Shown here: piece by piece, positions 47,261 to 55,226 of the stretch | How positions within the stretch are numbered: the stretch's first letter is position 1 | Layout of the letters: every line of letters begins with the position of its first letter | Origin: Pseudomonas sichuanensis | GTDB lineage: Bacteria; Pseudomonadota; Gammaproteobacteria; Pseudomonadales; Pseudomonadaceae | DNA: 64,000 nucleotides | Direction of reading: 5' to 3' | NCBI RefSeq assembly: GCF_003231305.1 | Contig: NZ_QKVM01000016.1 | Location: 1 to 64,000 of the forward strand | The notes under the pieces: generated by a model | Database searches by the model: none | The model's input: only the letters and a program-made list of their open reading frames with translations | Told to the model about the DNA's origin: nothing | Position numbers and translations under genes: made by a program

Positions 47261-49189
47261 ATGCGCAGCCGCCTGTTACAAATTGCTTCCTGCCTATTGC
47301 TCACCGCAACTGCCGCGAGTGCCGCACAGGCCGCCGATCTCACCCAGCAGCGCCAGTACTACGACGAAGCCAAGCGCGCCCTGGCCAAAGGCGACAAGGG
47401 CCCCTACCTGCGTTACGCGCAAGCACTGCGCGACTACCCGCTGACGCCCTACCTCACCTATGACGAGCTCACCGCACGGCTCAAAAGCGCCAGCAACGAG
47501 GAAATCGAAGGCTTCCTCGCCGCTCACGGCGACCTGCCCCAGGCCAACTGGATGAAACTGCGCTGGTTGCGCTGGCTGGCCGAACGCGGCGAATGGAACA
47601 CCTTCGTCAAATACTACGACCCCAAGCTCAACTTCACCGAGCTGGACTGCCTCAACGGCCAGTACCAGCTGAGCCACGGCCAGCGCGCCCAAGGTTTCGC
47701 CACGGCAGACAAGCTATGGAACGTCGGCAAATCGCAACCAGAGGCCTGCGACACGCTGTTCGCCATGTGGGCAGCCGAAGGGCAGTTGACCGAGGCCAAA
47801 CGCTGGCAGCGCGCCAAACTGGCGGCCCAGGCGCGTAATTACGGGCTGGCCAACAACCTGGTGAAAACCCTCACCACTTTGGCTCCCCAGGGCAAGCTTC
47901 TGATCGATGTGGCGCAGAAGCCCGAACTGCTCAACCAGCCTTCGCGCTTCACCCCGGTCAACGAAGCCATGTCCGACGTGGTCAGCCTCGGCCTGCGCCG
48001 TCTGGCACGCCAGGATCCGGAGCAAGCCATGGCGCTGCTCGATGACTACGCCCAGCGCATGCACTTCTCCCGCGACGAGAAGGTTGCCATCGCCCGCGAG
48101 ATCGGCCTCACGCTTGCACGTCGCTATGACCCACGCGCGCTGGACCTCATGACCCGTTACGACCCCGAACTGCGCGACAACACCGTCAGCGAGTGGCGCA
48201 TGCGCCTGCTGCTGCGCCTGGGCCGCTGGGAAGACGCCTACGAGCTGAGCAAACGCCTGCCGCAGGACCTGGCCAGCAGCAACCGCTGGAAGTACTGGCA
48301 AGCCCGCAGCCTGGAACTGGCGCAACCCAACAACCCGCAGATCCCGCTGCTGTACAAGACCGTGGCCCGCGAGCGTGACTTCTATGGTTTCCTCGCCGCC
48401 GACCGGGCACAGACCGCCTACCAGCTGAACAACAAGCCATTGCAGCTCAGCCAGCAGGTGATCAACAAGGTGCGCAACACTCCCGGCGTGCGCCGTGCCC
48501 TGGAGTTCCATGCCCGCGGCCAGATCGTCGAAGGCCGGCGCGAGTGGTACCACGTCAGCCGCCACTTCAGCCGTGACGAAATGGTCGCCCAGGCGCGCCT
48601 TGCCTATGACATGCGCTGGTACTTCCCGGCCATTCGCACCATCAGCCAGGCCCAGTACTGGGACGACCTGGACATCCGCTTCCCCATGGCCCACCGCGAC
48701 ACCCTGGTGCGCGAAGCCAAGGTGCGCGGCCTGCACTCGAGCTGGGTGTTCGCCATCACCCGCCAGGAAAGCGCATTCATGGAAGACGCCCGTTCCAGCG
48801 TTGGCGCCAGCGGCCTGATGCAACTGATGCCCGCCACCGCCAAGGAAACCGCACGCAAGTTCAGCATCCCGCTGGCCTCCCCGGCCCAGGTGCTCAACCC
48901 GGACAAGAACATCCAGCTCGGCGCCGCCTACCTGAGCCAGGTCCACAGCCAGTTCAACGGCAACCGCGTGCTGGCCTCGGCCGCCTACAACGCCGGCCCC
49001 GGCCGCGTACGGCAATGGCTCAAGGGCGCCAAGCACCTGAGCTTCGACGTGTGGGTCGAGTCGATCCCGTTCGACGAGACACGCCAGTACGTGCAGAACG
49101 TGCTGTCGTATTCGGTGATCTACGGGCAAAAACTCAATTCGCCGCAACCGCTGGTGGATTGGCATGAGCGGTACTTCGACGACATGTGA
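47261..49189 (+). CDS. slt: Soluble lytic murein transglycosylase Slt
   Basis: Periplasmic enzyme that cleaves peptidoglycan to 1,6-anhydromuropeptides. The 642-residue product has a signal peptide (about 1-26, ending ASAAQA-ADLTQQ), a long superhelical alpha-domain (about 30-460) and a GEWL-like catalytic domain (about 470-620) with the catalytic Glu in ITRQESAFMEDARSSVGASGLMQLMP and the closing AYNAGPGRVRQWL. The start at 47261 (MRSRLLQ) gives a compact signal peptide; an ATG at 47237 is possible. Confidence 0.95.
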   Translation: MRSRLLQIASCLLLTATAASAAQAADLTQQRQYYDEAKRALAKGDKGPYLRYAQALRDYPLTPYLTYDELTARLKSASNEEIEGFLAAHGDLPQANWMKLRWLRWLAERGEWNTFVKYYDPKLNFTELDCLNGQYQLSHGQRAQGFATADKLWNVGKSQPEACDTLFAMWAAEGQLTEAKRWQRAKLAAQARNYGLANNLVKTLTTLAPQGKLLIDVAQKPELLNQPSRFTPVNEAMSDVVSLGLRRLARQDPEQAMALLDDYAQRMHFSRDEKVAIAREIGLTLARRYDPRALDLMTRYDPELRDNTVSEWRMRLLLRLGRWEDAYELSKRLPQDLASSNRWKYWQARSLELAQPNNPQIPLLYKTVARERDFYGFLAADRAQTAYQLNNKPLQLSQQVINKVRNTPGVRRALEFHARGQIVEGRREWYHVSRHFSRDEMVAQARLAYDMRWYFPAIRTISQAQYWDDLDIRFPMAHRDTLVREAKVRGLHSSWVFAITRQESAFMEDARSSVGASGLMQLMPATAKETARKFSIPLASPAQVLNPDKNIQLGAAYLSQVHSQFNGNRVLASAAYNAGPGRVRQWLKGAKHLSFDVWVESIPFDETRQYVQNVLSYSVIYGQKLNSPQPLVDWHERYFDDM

Positions 49190-49200
49190 TCGGAGCTCTG

Positions 49201-49268
49201 TCGCGGGGCAAGCCCGCTCCCACGCCACCCTATGTACCTTATGGCGTGGGAGCGGGCTTGCCCCGCGA
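49201..49268. repeat. REP pair between convergent genes
   Basis: Exact 27-bp inverse arms (49201-49227, 49242-49268) of the standard GCGGGGCAAGCCCGCTCCCAC type with a 14-nt loop, between slt and the MOSC gene. Confidence 0.92.
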
Positions 49269-49273
49269 TGACA

Positions 49274-50077
49274 CTATTCGAGAACCTCGACGTTCATCCC
49301 CACTTTCAGCTCGCCCGCGCCATCCACTGCCAGGTTCTGGCCGAACAGCACATCCCCCTCTTTCTCGCGGAATGTCTTGAGCGTGGTCAGCGGCTCACGG
49401 TCCGGGCTGCGCTCGCCCGTGGCGGGGTCGAGGGTGGTGAGGATGCAACGCACGCTGGGTTTGAGCACACGGAAGGTCATGTCGCCAATACGGATGCGCT
49501 TCCAGCGGTCTTCGGCAAATGCCTCGGCGCCTTCGACCACCAGGTTCGGGCGAAAACGCAGCATCTCCATGGGGCGCCCGATACGCGCGCTCAGCTCGTC
49601 CAGGGAGGCCTGGCCGATCAACAACAACGGAAAACCATCAGGGAATGCGGCGCGGTCGCTGTTCAGGCCATAACCGCTGGGCAGGTACCTCGCCCGCTGG
49701 TCAGGGCAATGCACCAGCCGCACCGGCTTGCCCAACAGCTCGCTGAGCCATGCCGCTGCCGCATCCCCCGCATCGGGCACGCGCAGGGTGTCACGCCAGA
49801 TGGTGACACCACGCAACTCATCGTCGGCAGGTGGCACTGGCACGCTCAATGCCGCCCGCCCCGGCGCGGTGAGCAGCAATTGGCCATTCGCGCCGTAGTC
49901 GGCCGTGATCTGCCCGAGTGCAGGCCACGCCCGCTGCGTGAGGAAACGACCGTTCTCGGCCTCTACCACCAACCAGCGCCGATCGCCGTGCAGGCCCAGG
50001 CAATCAACCGGCGAGCGTTGCAGGCTCTGCGCCTGCGTCGACTTCACCGGGTAACGATACAACGCACTCAGAATCAT
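49274..50077 (-). CDS. MOSC domain protein, YcbX-like
   Basis: A 267-residue cytoplasmic protein: an N-terminal MOSC-N beta-barrel (1-115, LSALYRYPVKSTQAQSLQ and GLHGDRRWLVVE) and a C-terminal MOSC domain (about 120-265) with the conserved cysteine in KPSVRCILTTLDPATGE that binds molybdenum cofactor. Relatives such as YcbX reduce N-hydroxylated compounds. No ferredoxin domain is fused, unlike E. coli YcbX, so electrons must come from another protein. moaB-moeA, which make the cofactor, lie 7 kb away. Confidence 0.9.
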   Translation of the reverse strand: MILSALYRYPVKSTQAQSLQRSPVDCLGLHGDRRWLVVEAENGRFLTQRAWPALGQITADYGANGQLLLTAPGRAALSVPVPPADDELRGVTIWRDTLRVPDAGDAAAAWLSELLGKPVRLVHCPDQRARYLPSGYGLNSDRAAFPDGFPLLLIGQASLDELSARIGRPMEMLRFRPNLVVEGAEAFAEDRWKRIRIGDMTFRVLKPSVRCILTTLDPATGERSPDREPLTTLKTFREKEGDVLFGQNLAVDGAGELKVGMNVEVLE

Positions 50078-50138
50078 CCCTGCCTCACCCTGTGCCGGTA
50101 AAAGCCCAAGCTTATACCGGACACCACTGATCCAGGTA

Positions 50139-51074
50139 TCAGGCCGAAGCGGTGTCCATGCTCAGGCGCTGACGGACCACATCCACCAAACGGTCGGGCT
50201 GGAACTTGGAGAGGAAGTTGTCGCAACCGACCTTCTTCACCATCGACTCGTTGAAGCTGCCCGACAGCGAAGTGTGCAGCACCACGTAAAGGCCGCGCAG
50301 GCGCGGGTCGTTGCGAATTTCGGTGGTCAGCCGGTAGCCGTCCATCTCAGGCATTTCCGCATCGGTGAAGATCATCAGCAGCTTCTCGCAGACATCCTCC
50401 CCGGCATCGGCCCAGCCTTTGAGCAGACGCAGCGCCTTCAGGCCATCACTGGCCACGTGCAGCTTCACGCCCAACTGCGACAAGGTATCGCGCAACTGGG
50501 CCAGGGCCACGCTGGAGTCATCCACCAGCAGCACTTCGCGGCCACGGGCACGGGCCAGCACCGGGTCTTCGAGCTTGTCACGGGACACCTTGGCGCTGTA
50601 GGGCACGATCTCGGCCAGGACCTTTTCCACGTCGATGATTTCCACCAACTGCTCTTCGACCTTGGTGATCGCCGTCAGGTAGTGCTGGCGGCCGGCGCTG
50701 GTCGGCGGCGGCATGATGGCCTCCCAGTTCATGTTGACGATCCGGTCGACGCCCCCCACCAGGAAGGCCTGCACCGAACGGTTGTACTCGGTGACGATGA
50801 TGGTGCTGCCTGGCCCCGGTTGCAGTGGCCGCATGCCGATCGCCTGGGACAGGTCGATCACCGGCAGTGTCTGCCCACGCAGGTTGACCACGCCACAGAC
50901 GAATGAATGGCGCTGCGGCATCAGCGTCAGCTTGGGCAGTTGCAGCACCTCCTGCACCTTGAACACGTTGATGGCGAACAGTTGCCGGCCAGCCAGACGG
51001 AACATGAGGATTTCCAGGCGGTTCTCACCTACCAGTTGCGTACGTTGGTCTACCGTGTCGAGAATGCCGGCCAT
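50139..51074 (-). CDS. cheV: Chemotaxis coupling protein CheV (CheW-receiver fusion)
   Basis: A 311-residue CheV: CheW-like coupling domain (about 15-165, FRLAGRQLFAINVFKVQEVL and VCGVVNLRGQTLPVIDL) joined to a receiver domain (about 180-305) with VLLVDDSSVALAQ and a phospho-acceptor Asp in LLMIFTDAEMPEMDG. It couples chemoreceptors to CheA and may adapt signals by phosphorylation. It stands apart from other che genes, but a sigma-28-type promoter at 51124-51150 ties it to the motility regulon. Confidence 0.94.
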   Translation of the reverse strand: MAGILDTVDQRTQLVGENRLEILMFRLAGRQLFAINVFKVQEVLQLPKLTLMPQRHSFVCGVVNLRGQTLPVIDLSQAIGMRPLQPGPGSTIIVTEYNRSVQAFLVGGVDRIVNMNWEAIMPPPTSAGRQHYLTAITKVEEQLVEIIDVEKVLAEIVPYSAKVSRDKLEDPVLARARGREVLLVDDSSVALAQLRDTLSQLGVKLHVASDGLKALRLLKGWADAGEDVCEKLLMIFTDAEMPEMDGYRLTTEIRNDPRLRGLYVVLHTSLSGSFNESMVKKVGCDNFLSKFQPDRLVDVVRQRLSMDTASA

Positions 51075-51427
51075 TTGGACAACCCCCTGGCTTGTGTCGG
51101 GAAAATTGATTGCATCCGCCGGTGTATCGGCGGGTATGTGCGCAGCTTGACCCCGGATGGAAAAAGCCGGGATCAGAGATTGATATCACTTTACCATCAT
51201 GCTTTACTGCCGCCACGCCCCACCACAAGACAACCCTCACAACGAAGCATTCGCCCCTATCTTCATCAGGGAAACCCCTACCCGCAATCGGGTGCAACCT
51301 GATGTTCGCAATATCCTTTAGCCATTAATGTGACGCCATTCTCAATGCATGAATGGAGTCAGGCTTTTGCTCGCGATCGCCCAGGTGTGGCCCACCCAGC
51401 TCCAGCCCCGCGCGCTGGAGTGTCATG
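51075..51427. other. Non-coding spacer between cheV and the Hpt-like gene
   Basis: No gene is seen in these 353 bp. The cheV half contains the sigma-28-type promoter and a hairpin CCGCCGGTGTATCGGCGG (51117-51134) over its -10 region. The other half is AT-richer and without clear motifs. Confidence 0.6.
51124..51150 (-). promoter_or_regulatory. Sigma-28 (FliA) type promoter of cheV
   Basis: On the minus strand TCAAG (51150-51146), 14-bp spacer, GCCGATAC (51131-51124). Consensus is (T)(A/C)AAG-N14-GCCGATAA; spacing is exact. The start codon lies about 50 bp downstream. Confidence 0.75.
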
Positions 51428-51886
51428 ATGGATAACGCACCACTGCAGGACTTCCTGCTGGATGCACAGTCCCTGCTGAGCAAGGCCCAGGAATGCCTGC
51501 AGCACCTCGAACTCATCGGCAACGACCCCGACGCTTGCCATTGCCTGAACGAAAGCCTCGACCTCCTGGCCTTTCGAGCCGACGCCCTCGGCCTGCTCGA
51601 AGTGGCCCATTACGCCCACACCCTGCAACAGCTGCTCGCCCCTGCGTGCAGGCAACGACACTTGCAGGGCAAGACATTGCCGGCACTGGCGGCCTGCCTG
51701 ACACTGCTGGCGTGGCAGCTGGAACTGGTTGACCCGCTCACCGGCCGGCTGAGCCTGGACAGCGAAGAGCAACATCTGCTGCTCAACGAGCTGGCCAACG
51801 CCCTCGGCCAGCCATGCCTCCCCTGCCCGCCCAACGGCGGCAACTGCACGGCTGCGCATGCTGGGCAGGCAACAACGGGACTCTGA
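51428..51886 (+). CDS. Hpt-like protein without a phospho-acceptor histidine
   Basis: A 152-residue helical protein. Its pattern (LLDAQSLLSKAQECLQHLELIGNDPDACHCLNESLDLLAF...LGLLEVAHYAHTLQQLL) resembles the P1/Hpt four-helix domain of CheA, in which a HTLKG-type histidine normally follows; here that segment reads LNESLDLLAFRADALG with no histidine in place. It may be a docking or decoy module. The start at 51428 has GGAG 7 bp upstream. Its position next to cheV suggests a chemotaxis link; similarity is my judgement and is weak. Confidence 0.55.
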   Translation: MDNAPLQDFLLDAQSLLSKAQECLQHLELIGNDPDACHCLNESLDLLAFRADALGLLEVAHYAHTLQQLLAPACRQRHLQGKTLPALAACLTLLAWQLELVDPLTGRLSLDSEEQHLLLNELANALGQPCLPCPPNGGNCTAAHAGQATTGL

Positions 51887-52288
51887 TGTTGCAAGCGCAG
51901 CAAGCAACAACTAACCGGCTGCTCTTGCGCAGCAACTAAGCCAGACCATCGCCCAACTTGCAAAGTTGCACAAGTTGCGTACGGCCCACACCCCAGGGTT
52001 TACCTTAGTTGCACTTGCCCCCTCTCACGCGCACCGCGATCATGGCACCTCGAGATCCAGCGGATTGGCCTCACGCGTCGCAATAACCAGTAAATTCTGA
52101 GGTTTCAAGCAGTTGCACCCCCGCGACCAAAGCAGACCGAAGTGTTAACATGCGTACACTCGAACTCGCGCAGTGCCGATACCGGGCCATTGAATTCGTA
52201 CCCGACGCTCGATTGAAAGCGGCAGCCAAACCGCTGGCCAGACTTGTGCAACGCCCCCAACAGCAACAACTTAGTGGCCTCCCTTTCT
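51887..52288. other. Non-coding, GTTGC-rich leader of the two-component genes
   Basis: No gene is seen in these 402 bp. They are AT-richer than the flanks and hold many GTTGC/GCAAC steps, including the inverted repeat CAACTT-GCA-AAGTTG (51954-51968) followed at once by ACAAGTTGCG. The region precedes the kinase gene and is a candidate binding site for its regulator. Confidence 0.5.
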
Positions 52289-53185
52289 ATGCTCCCAGGC
52301 TTGAAGCTTTTCCAGCGCTGCCGCTCCAGCATCACCCTGCTGCGCTGGGCAACCGCGTTGTTGTGCCTGGCCTCACTGGCGGCCAACCTGTTTTTCTACT
52401 GGCACGCGCAACCACTGCCCGGCAGCCTGCTGCTGTTGCAATTGCTGGCGATGCTCGGCGCGGCCTGGCAACTGCGGCACGGCGCCCGCTCGATCAGCCT
52501 GCGCCCCGCGGAACTGGCGGACCGCATGCTCAAGGTACAGGAGAGCGAGCGCCAACGACTGAGCCGGGAACTGCACGACGACATTGGGCAGTTGTTAACC
52601 GCCGCCATGCTGCAGGTCGACTGGCTGCAACGTCGGGCACCCGAGGCACAGCAGACGCAGTTCACAACCCTGCGCGCTACCCTGGACCAAACGTTGGCTA
52701 ACGTTCGCGACGTGTCCGCCATCCTCAATCCGCGACAACTGGCGAGCCTTGGGCTCGAGGCCAGCCTGCGCGCACACCTGTTGCGCACCTTGCAGAACAG
52801 TGACCTTCACTGGAGCCTGGACTGCCACCAGCGCCTGGGCGGCATCAGCGAAGACGTCTCCATGGCGGCCTTTCGCATCACCCAGGAAGCGGTCACCAAC
52901 GTGCTGCGCCATGCCAACGCCCGCAACTTGCTGATTCGCCTGCAACGCACGCCGCCAGGCCTTGCCCTGACAATCCAGGACGATGGTCGTGGCTTCGTGC
53001 CCGCCCAGGCCCCGGCCGATGCTGGCCAACGCGGCATGGCTGGCATGCAGGAGCGGGCCACCGCACTGCAAGGCAGCCTGACCGTCAACAGCCAGCCAGG
53101 CCAAGGCTGCCAGATCGACGCCCTGTTCCCGTGGCCGCCACGCAGCCAGGAACGTGCCAGGACCTCCCCCCATCATGACGTGTAG
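52289..53185 (+). CDS. NarL-type sensor histidine kinase
   Basis: A 298-residue kinase: two TM helices (about 16-34 and 41-58, LLRWATALLCLASLAANLFFYW and LPGSLLLLQLLAMLG) with almost no periplasmic loop, a HisKA_3 domain with the phospho-His in LSRELHDDIGQLLTA, and HATPase_c with QEAVTNVLRHANA, DDGRGF and GMAGMQERA. With no sensory domain it probably senses within the membrane or via a partner. The start at 52289 (MLPGLKLFQ) is an ATG; a TTG at 52244 is in frame. Overlaps its regulator by 11 bp. Cognate signal unknown. Confidence 0.85.
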   Translation: MLPGLKLFQRCRSSITLLRWATALLCLASLAANLFFYWHAQPLPGSLLLLQLLAMLGAAWQLRHGARSISLRPAELADRMLKVQESERQRLSRELHDDIGQLLTAAMLQVDWLQRRAPEAQQTQFTTLRATLDQTLANVRDVSAILNPRQLASLGLEASLRAHLLRTLQNSDLHWSLDCHQRLGGISEDVSMAAFRITQEAVTNVLRHANARNLLIRLQRTPPGLALTIQDDGRGFVPAQAPADAGQRGMAGMQERATALQGSLTVNSQPGQGCQIDALFPWPPRSQERARTSPHHDV

Positions 53186-53834
53186 ATTGCTGCTGGTAGA
53201 CGACCATTCGCTGATTCGCGCCGGCGTGCGCGCGCTGGTATCGGACCTGCCCGATTACCAGGTGGTCGGCGAAGTCGAGGATGGCGGCCAGTTGCTGGAG
53301 CAGGTCCTGCGACTGGCGCCGGACATTGTCCTGCTGGACATATCCATGCGCTCGACCAGCGGCCTGGACGCGCTTGCGCAGTTGCGCGCAAACGGTTGCG
53401 CTTGCAAGGTACTGATGCTGTCCATGCACACCGACCCCGACCTGATCATGCGTGCCCTGGAAAGCGGCGCCCATGGCTACCTGCTCAAGGACACCAGCGC
53501 CACCGAGCTGGAACAGGCCCTCGCCGCACTGCGCAACAACGAGCGTTACCTGAGCCCGGCCATCGCCCATACCGTGATCAACCAGGCGCTGCTGCGCGCG
53601 CAGAGCGGCAAGCCACCCAGCGAAGAGCGACATAACCTGACCGCTCGCCAACTGGAGATCCTGCGCCTGATCGTGCGCGGCAAATCCACCCGCGAGATCG
53701 CCAATGGCCTGGGGCTGTCGATCAAGACCGTGGAAACCCACCGTTCGCAAATCATGAAACGCCTGCAGATCTACGACGTGGCAGGCCTGGTGCTGTTCGC
53801 CGTGCGCGAAAAGATCATCAGCCTGGACGACTGA
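53175..53834 (+). CDS. LuxR/NarL-family response regulator
   Basis: A 219-residue regulator: receiver (1-120) with VDDHSLIRAGV, the phospho-acceptor Asp in DIVLLDISMRS and Lys in GYLLKDTS; then a LuxR helix-turn-helix (about 150-212) with LTARQLEILRLIVRGKSTREIANGLGLSIKTVETHRSQIMKRL. It starts inside the kinase gene and so is its cognate partner. Its 3' end overlaps the convergent yegS gene by 17 bp. Confidence 0.92.
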   Translation: MTCRLLLVDDHSLIRAGVRALVSDLPDYQVVGEVEDGGQLLEQVLRLAPDIVLLDISMRSTSGLDALAQLRANGCACKVLMLSMHTDPDLIMRALESGAHGYLLKDTSATELEQALAALRNNERYLSPAIAHTVINQALLRAQSGKPPSEERHNLTARQLEILRLIVRGKSTREIANGLGLSIKTVETHRSQIMKRLQIYDVAGLVLFAVREKIISLDD

Positions 53835-54711
53835 GCAACGGCGAATCCGCCGGCAGGTGCACGCGCAGTGCCCGGGGCACGGCCTCGAAACGCAGGCTGT
53901 CAGCCTGCAGCGGCTCGCCGTCGAGGTTGATGTCCAGGCCTTGGGCGCTCTTGATCTCCACCCATGGCAACCGCGCCCGCACGAACAGCTCCTCCCCTGC
54001 CAGCAGGCCACGCAAAGCCCCCACCATTTCCTGCGGCGCCGGCAGGATGCCGATGTCCAGCAAGCCATCGTCAGCCTTGGCGTCCGGACAGAGCACATGC
54101 CCGCCTCCGGCCTGGCGCCCGTTGCCGATGCCCAGCGCCAGCAGCTCGCCCTGCCACTCGAAACCCGGCCCGTGCAAGGTGACCGAGGCGGCCTGCAACT
54201 CACTGAAGCGCGACAGGCCGGTGAACAGGTATGCCGCCGCCCCCAGCACTTTCTTGAGGTCTTCCGAGGTGCTGGCCGTGACCTGGCTGCCAAAGCCGCC
54301 GGTCGCCATGTTGAGGAACAGCTGGTCGCCCACCTGCCCCAGGTCGATCGGCTGCGCCGGCACGTCCAGCAGTGCAAGTGCCGCCGCCGGCTCCAACGGC
54401 ACCCCGGCGGCCCTGGCGAAGTCATTGGCCGTCCCAAGGGGCAACAACGCCAGGCTTGGCCGCGTGTTGGCGGCCCCCTGTGCCACAGCCTCGGCCACGT
54501 CACGCAAGGTGCCATCACCACCACCTGCCACCACCAGCGGATAGCCTGCGGCCTGCGCCTCCTCGACCAGGCGCCTGGCATCGCCGGCCTCCCAGGTGAG
54601 GCGCACATCCAGTTGCCAGCCGCGCTCACGCAACTGGCCCACGGCCTCGCGCACCTCGCCGTTGGTCGCCTGCTTGCCATGCAGGATCAGCAGTGCCTTG
54701 CGCTCATTCAT
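53818..54711 (-). CDS. yegS: Lipid kinase YegS-like
   Basis: A 297-residue diacylglycerol-kinase-fold enzyme: LLILHGKQATN at the start, the nucleotide-binding VVAGGGDGTLRDVAEAV, LALLPLGTANDFARAAGVP and a C-terminal beta domain. YegS of E. coli phosphorylates phosphatidylglycerol in vitro. The start at 54711 (MNERKALLIL) has GGAGAACA upstream (minus strand). The 3' end overlaps the response regulator tail to tail by 17 bp. Confidence 0.9.
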   Translation of the reverse strand: MNERKALLILHGKQATNGEVREAVGQLRERGWQLDVRLTWEAGDARRLVEEAQAAGYPLVVAGGGDGTLRDVAEAVAQGAANTRPSLALLPLGTANDFARAAGVPLEPAAALALLDVPAQPIDLGQVGDQLFLNMATGGFGSQVTASTSEDLKKVLGAAAYLFTGLSRFSELQAASVTLHGPGFEWQGELLALGIGNGRQAGGGHVLCPDAKADDGLLDIGILPAPQEMVGALRGLLAGEELFVRARLPWVEIKSAQGLDINLDGEPLQADSLRFEAVPRALRVHLPADSPLLSRPG

Positions 54712-54967
54712 CGTTGTTCTCCATGGAAAAGCCCTACCGCAATCTCGACCACCATCAACCCGAGATTGCTCCCTGAGCCAAGCGATTAAAGCTGACTTCA
54801 CACAATTGACATTGAAAGCCTAAGGCTACGGGCGCATGATTCGACAAATATTTGGCCATCGATGACGATCAAAGCCGAGAAAGTCATTTTATTGACTTTT
54901 ACCGCCAGATGCCTGACAGGTCGTGATTTCCGTTCGTTGCGCTGCCCCAGCGCCCTGAGTAGAGGCT

Positions 54968-55162
54968 ATGACTATGAGCGTTCTGCCCCCCTTTATCATC
55001 GCTGGCACCCGATCGTGGCCGGCTTCCCGTGAAGCCGTGCCCGAACCCGGCGTCATCGGCCTGGTGATGATCGAAGTGCAGAGCGGCGAGCACCTGGGCG
55101 AGGACGGCATCGTACGCTTTACTGATATCCATGGACGCGCCCCGGCAGCCGCCATCGGTTGA
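54968..55162 (+). CDS. Possible small protein upstream of the glycosyltransferase
   Basis: A 64-residue open frame (MTMSVLPPFIIAGTRSW...), preceded by GTAGAGGCT, a possible ribosome-binding site. It reads PEPGVIGLVMIEVQSGEHLGEDGIVRFTDIHG, which has the balance of a real protein, but I recognise no family. It ends 64 bp before the glycosyltransferase. The upstream 120 bp are AT-rich with an AAAGTCA/TTGACTTT inverted repeat (about 54889-54908), consistent with a promoter region. Could be spurious. Confidence 0.35.
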   Translation: MTMSVLPPFIIAGTRSWPASREAVPEPGVIGLVMIEVQSGEHLGEDGIVRFTDIHGRAPAAAIG

Positions 55163-55226
55163 CTGCCAGCGGGCGCGTCTTGTCTTCCAGGGCCGACAGC
55201 CGGCCACGCAACGAGGAATCGGGCTC

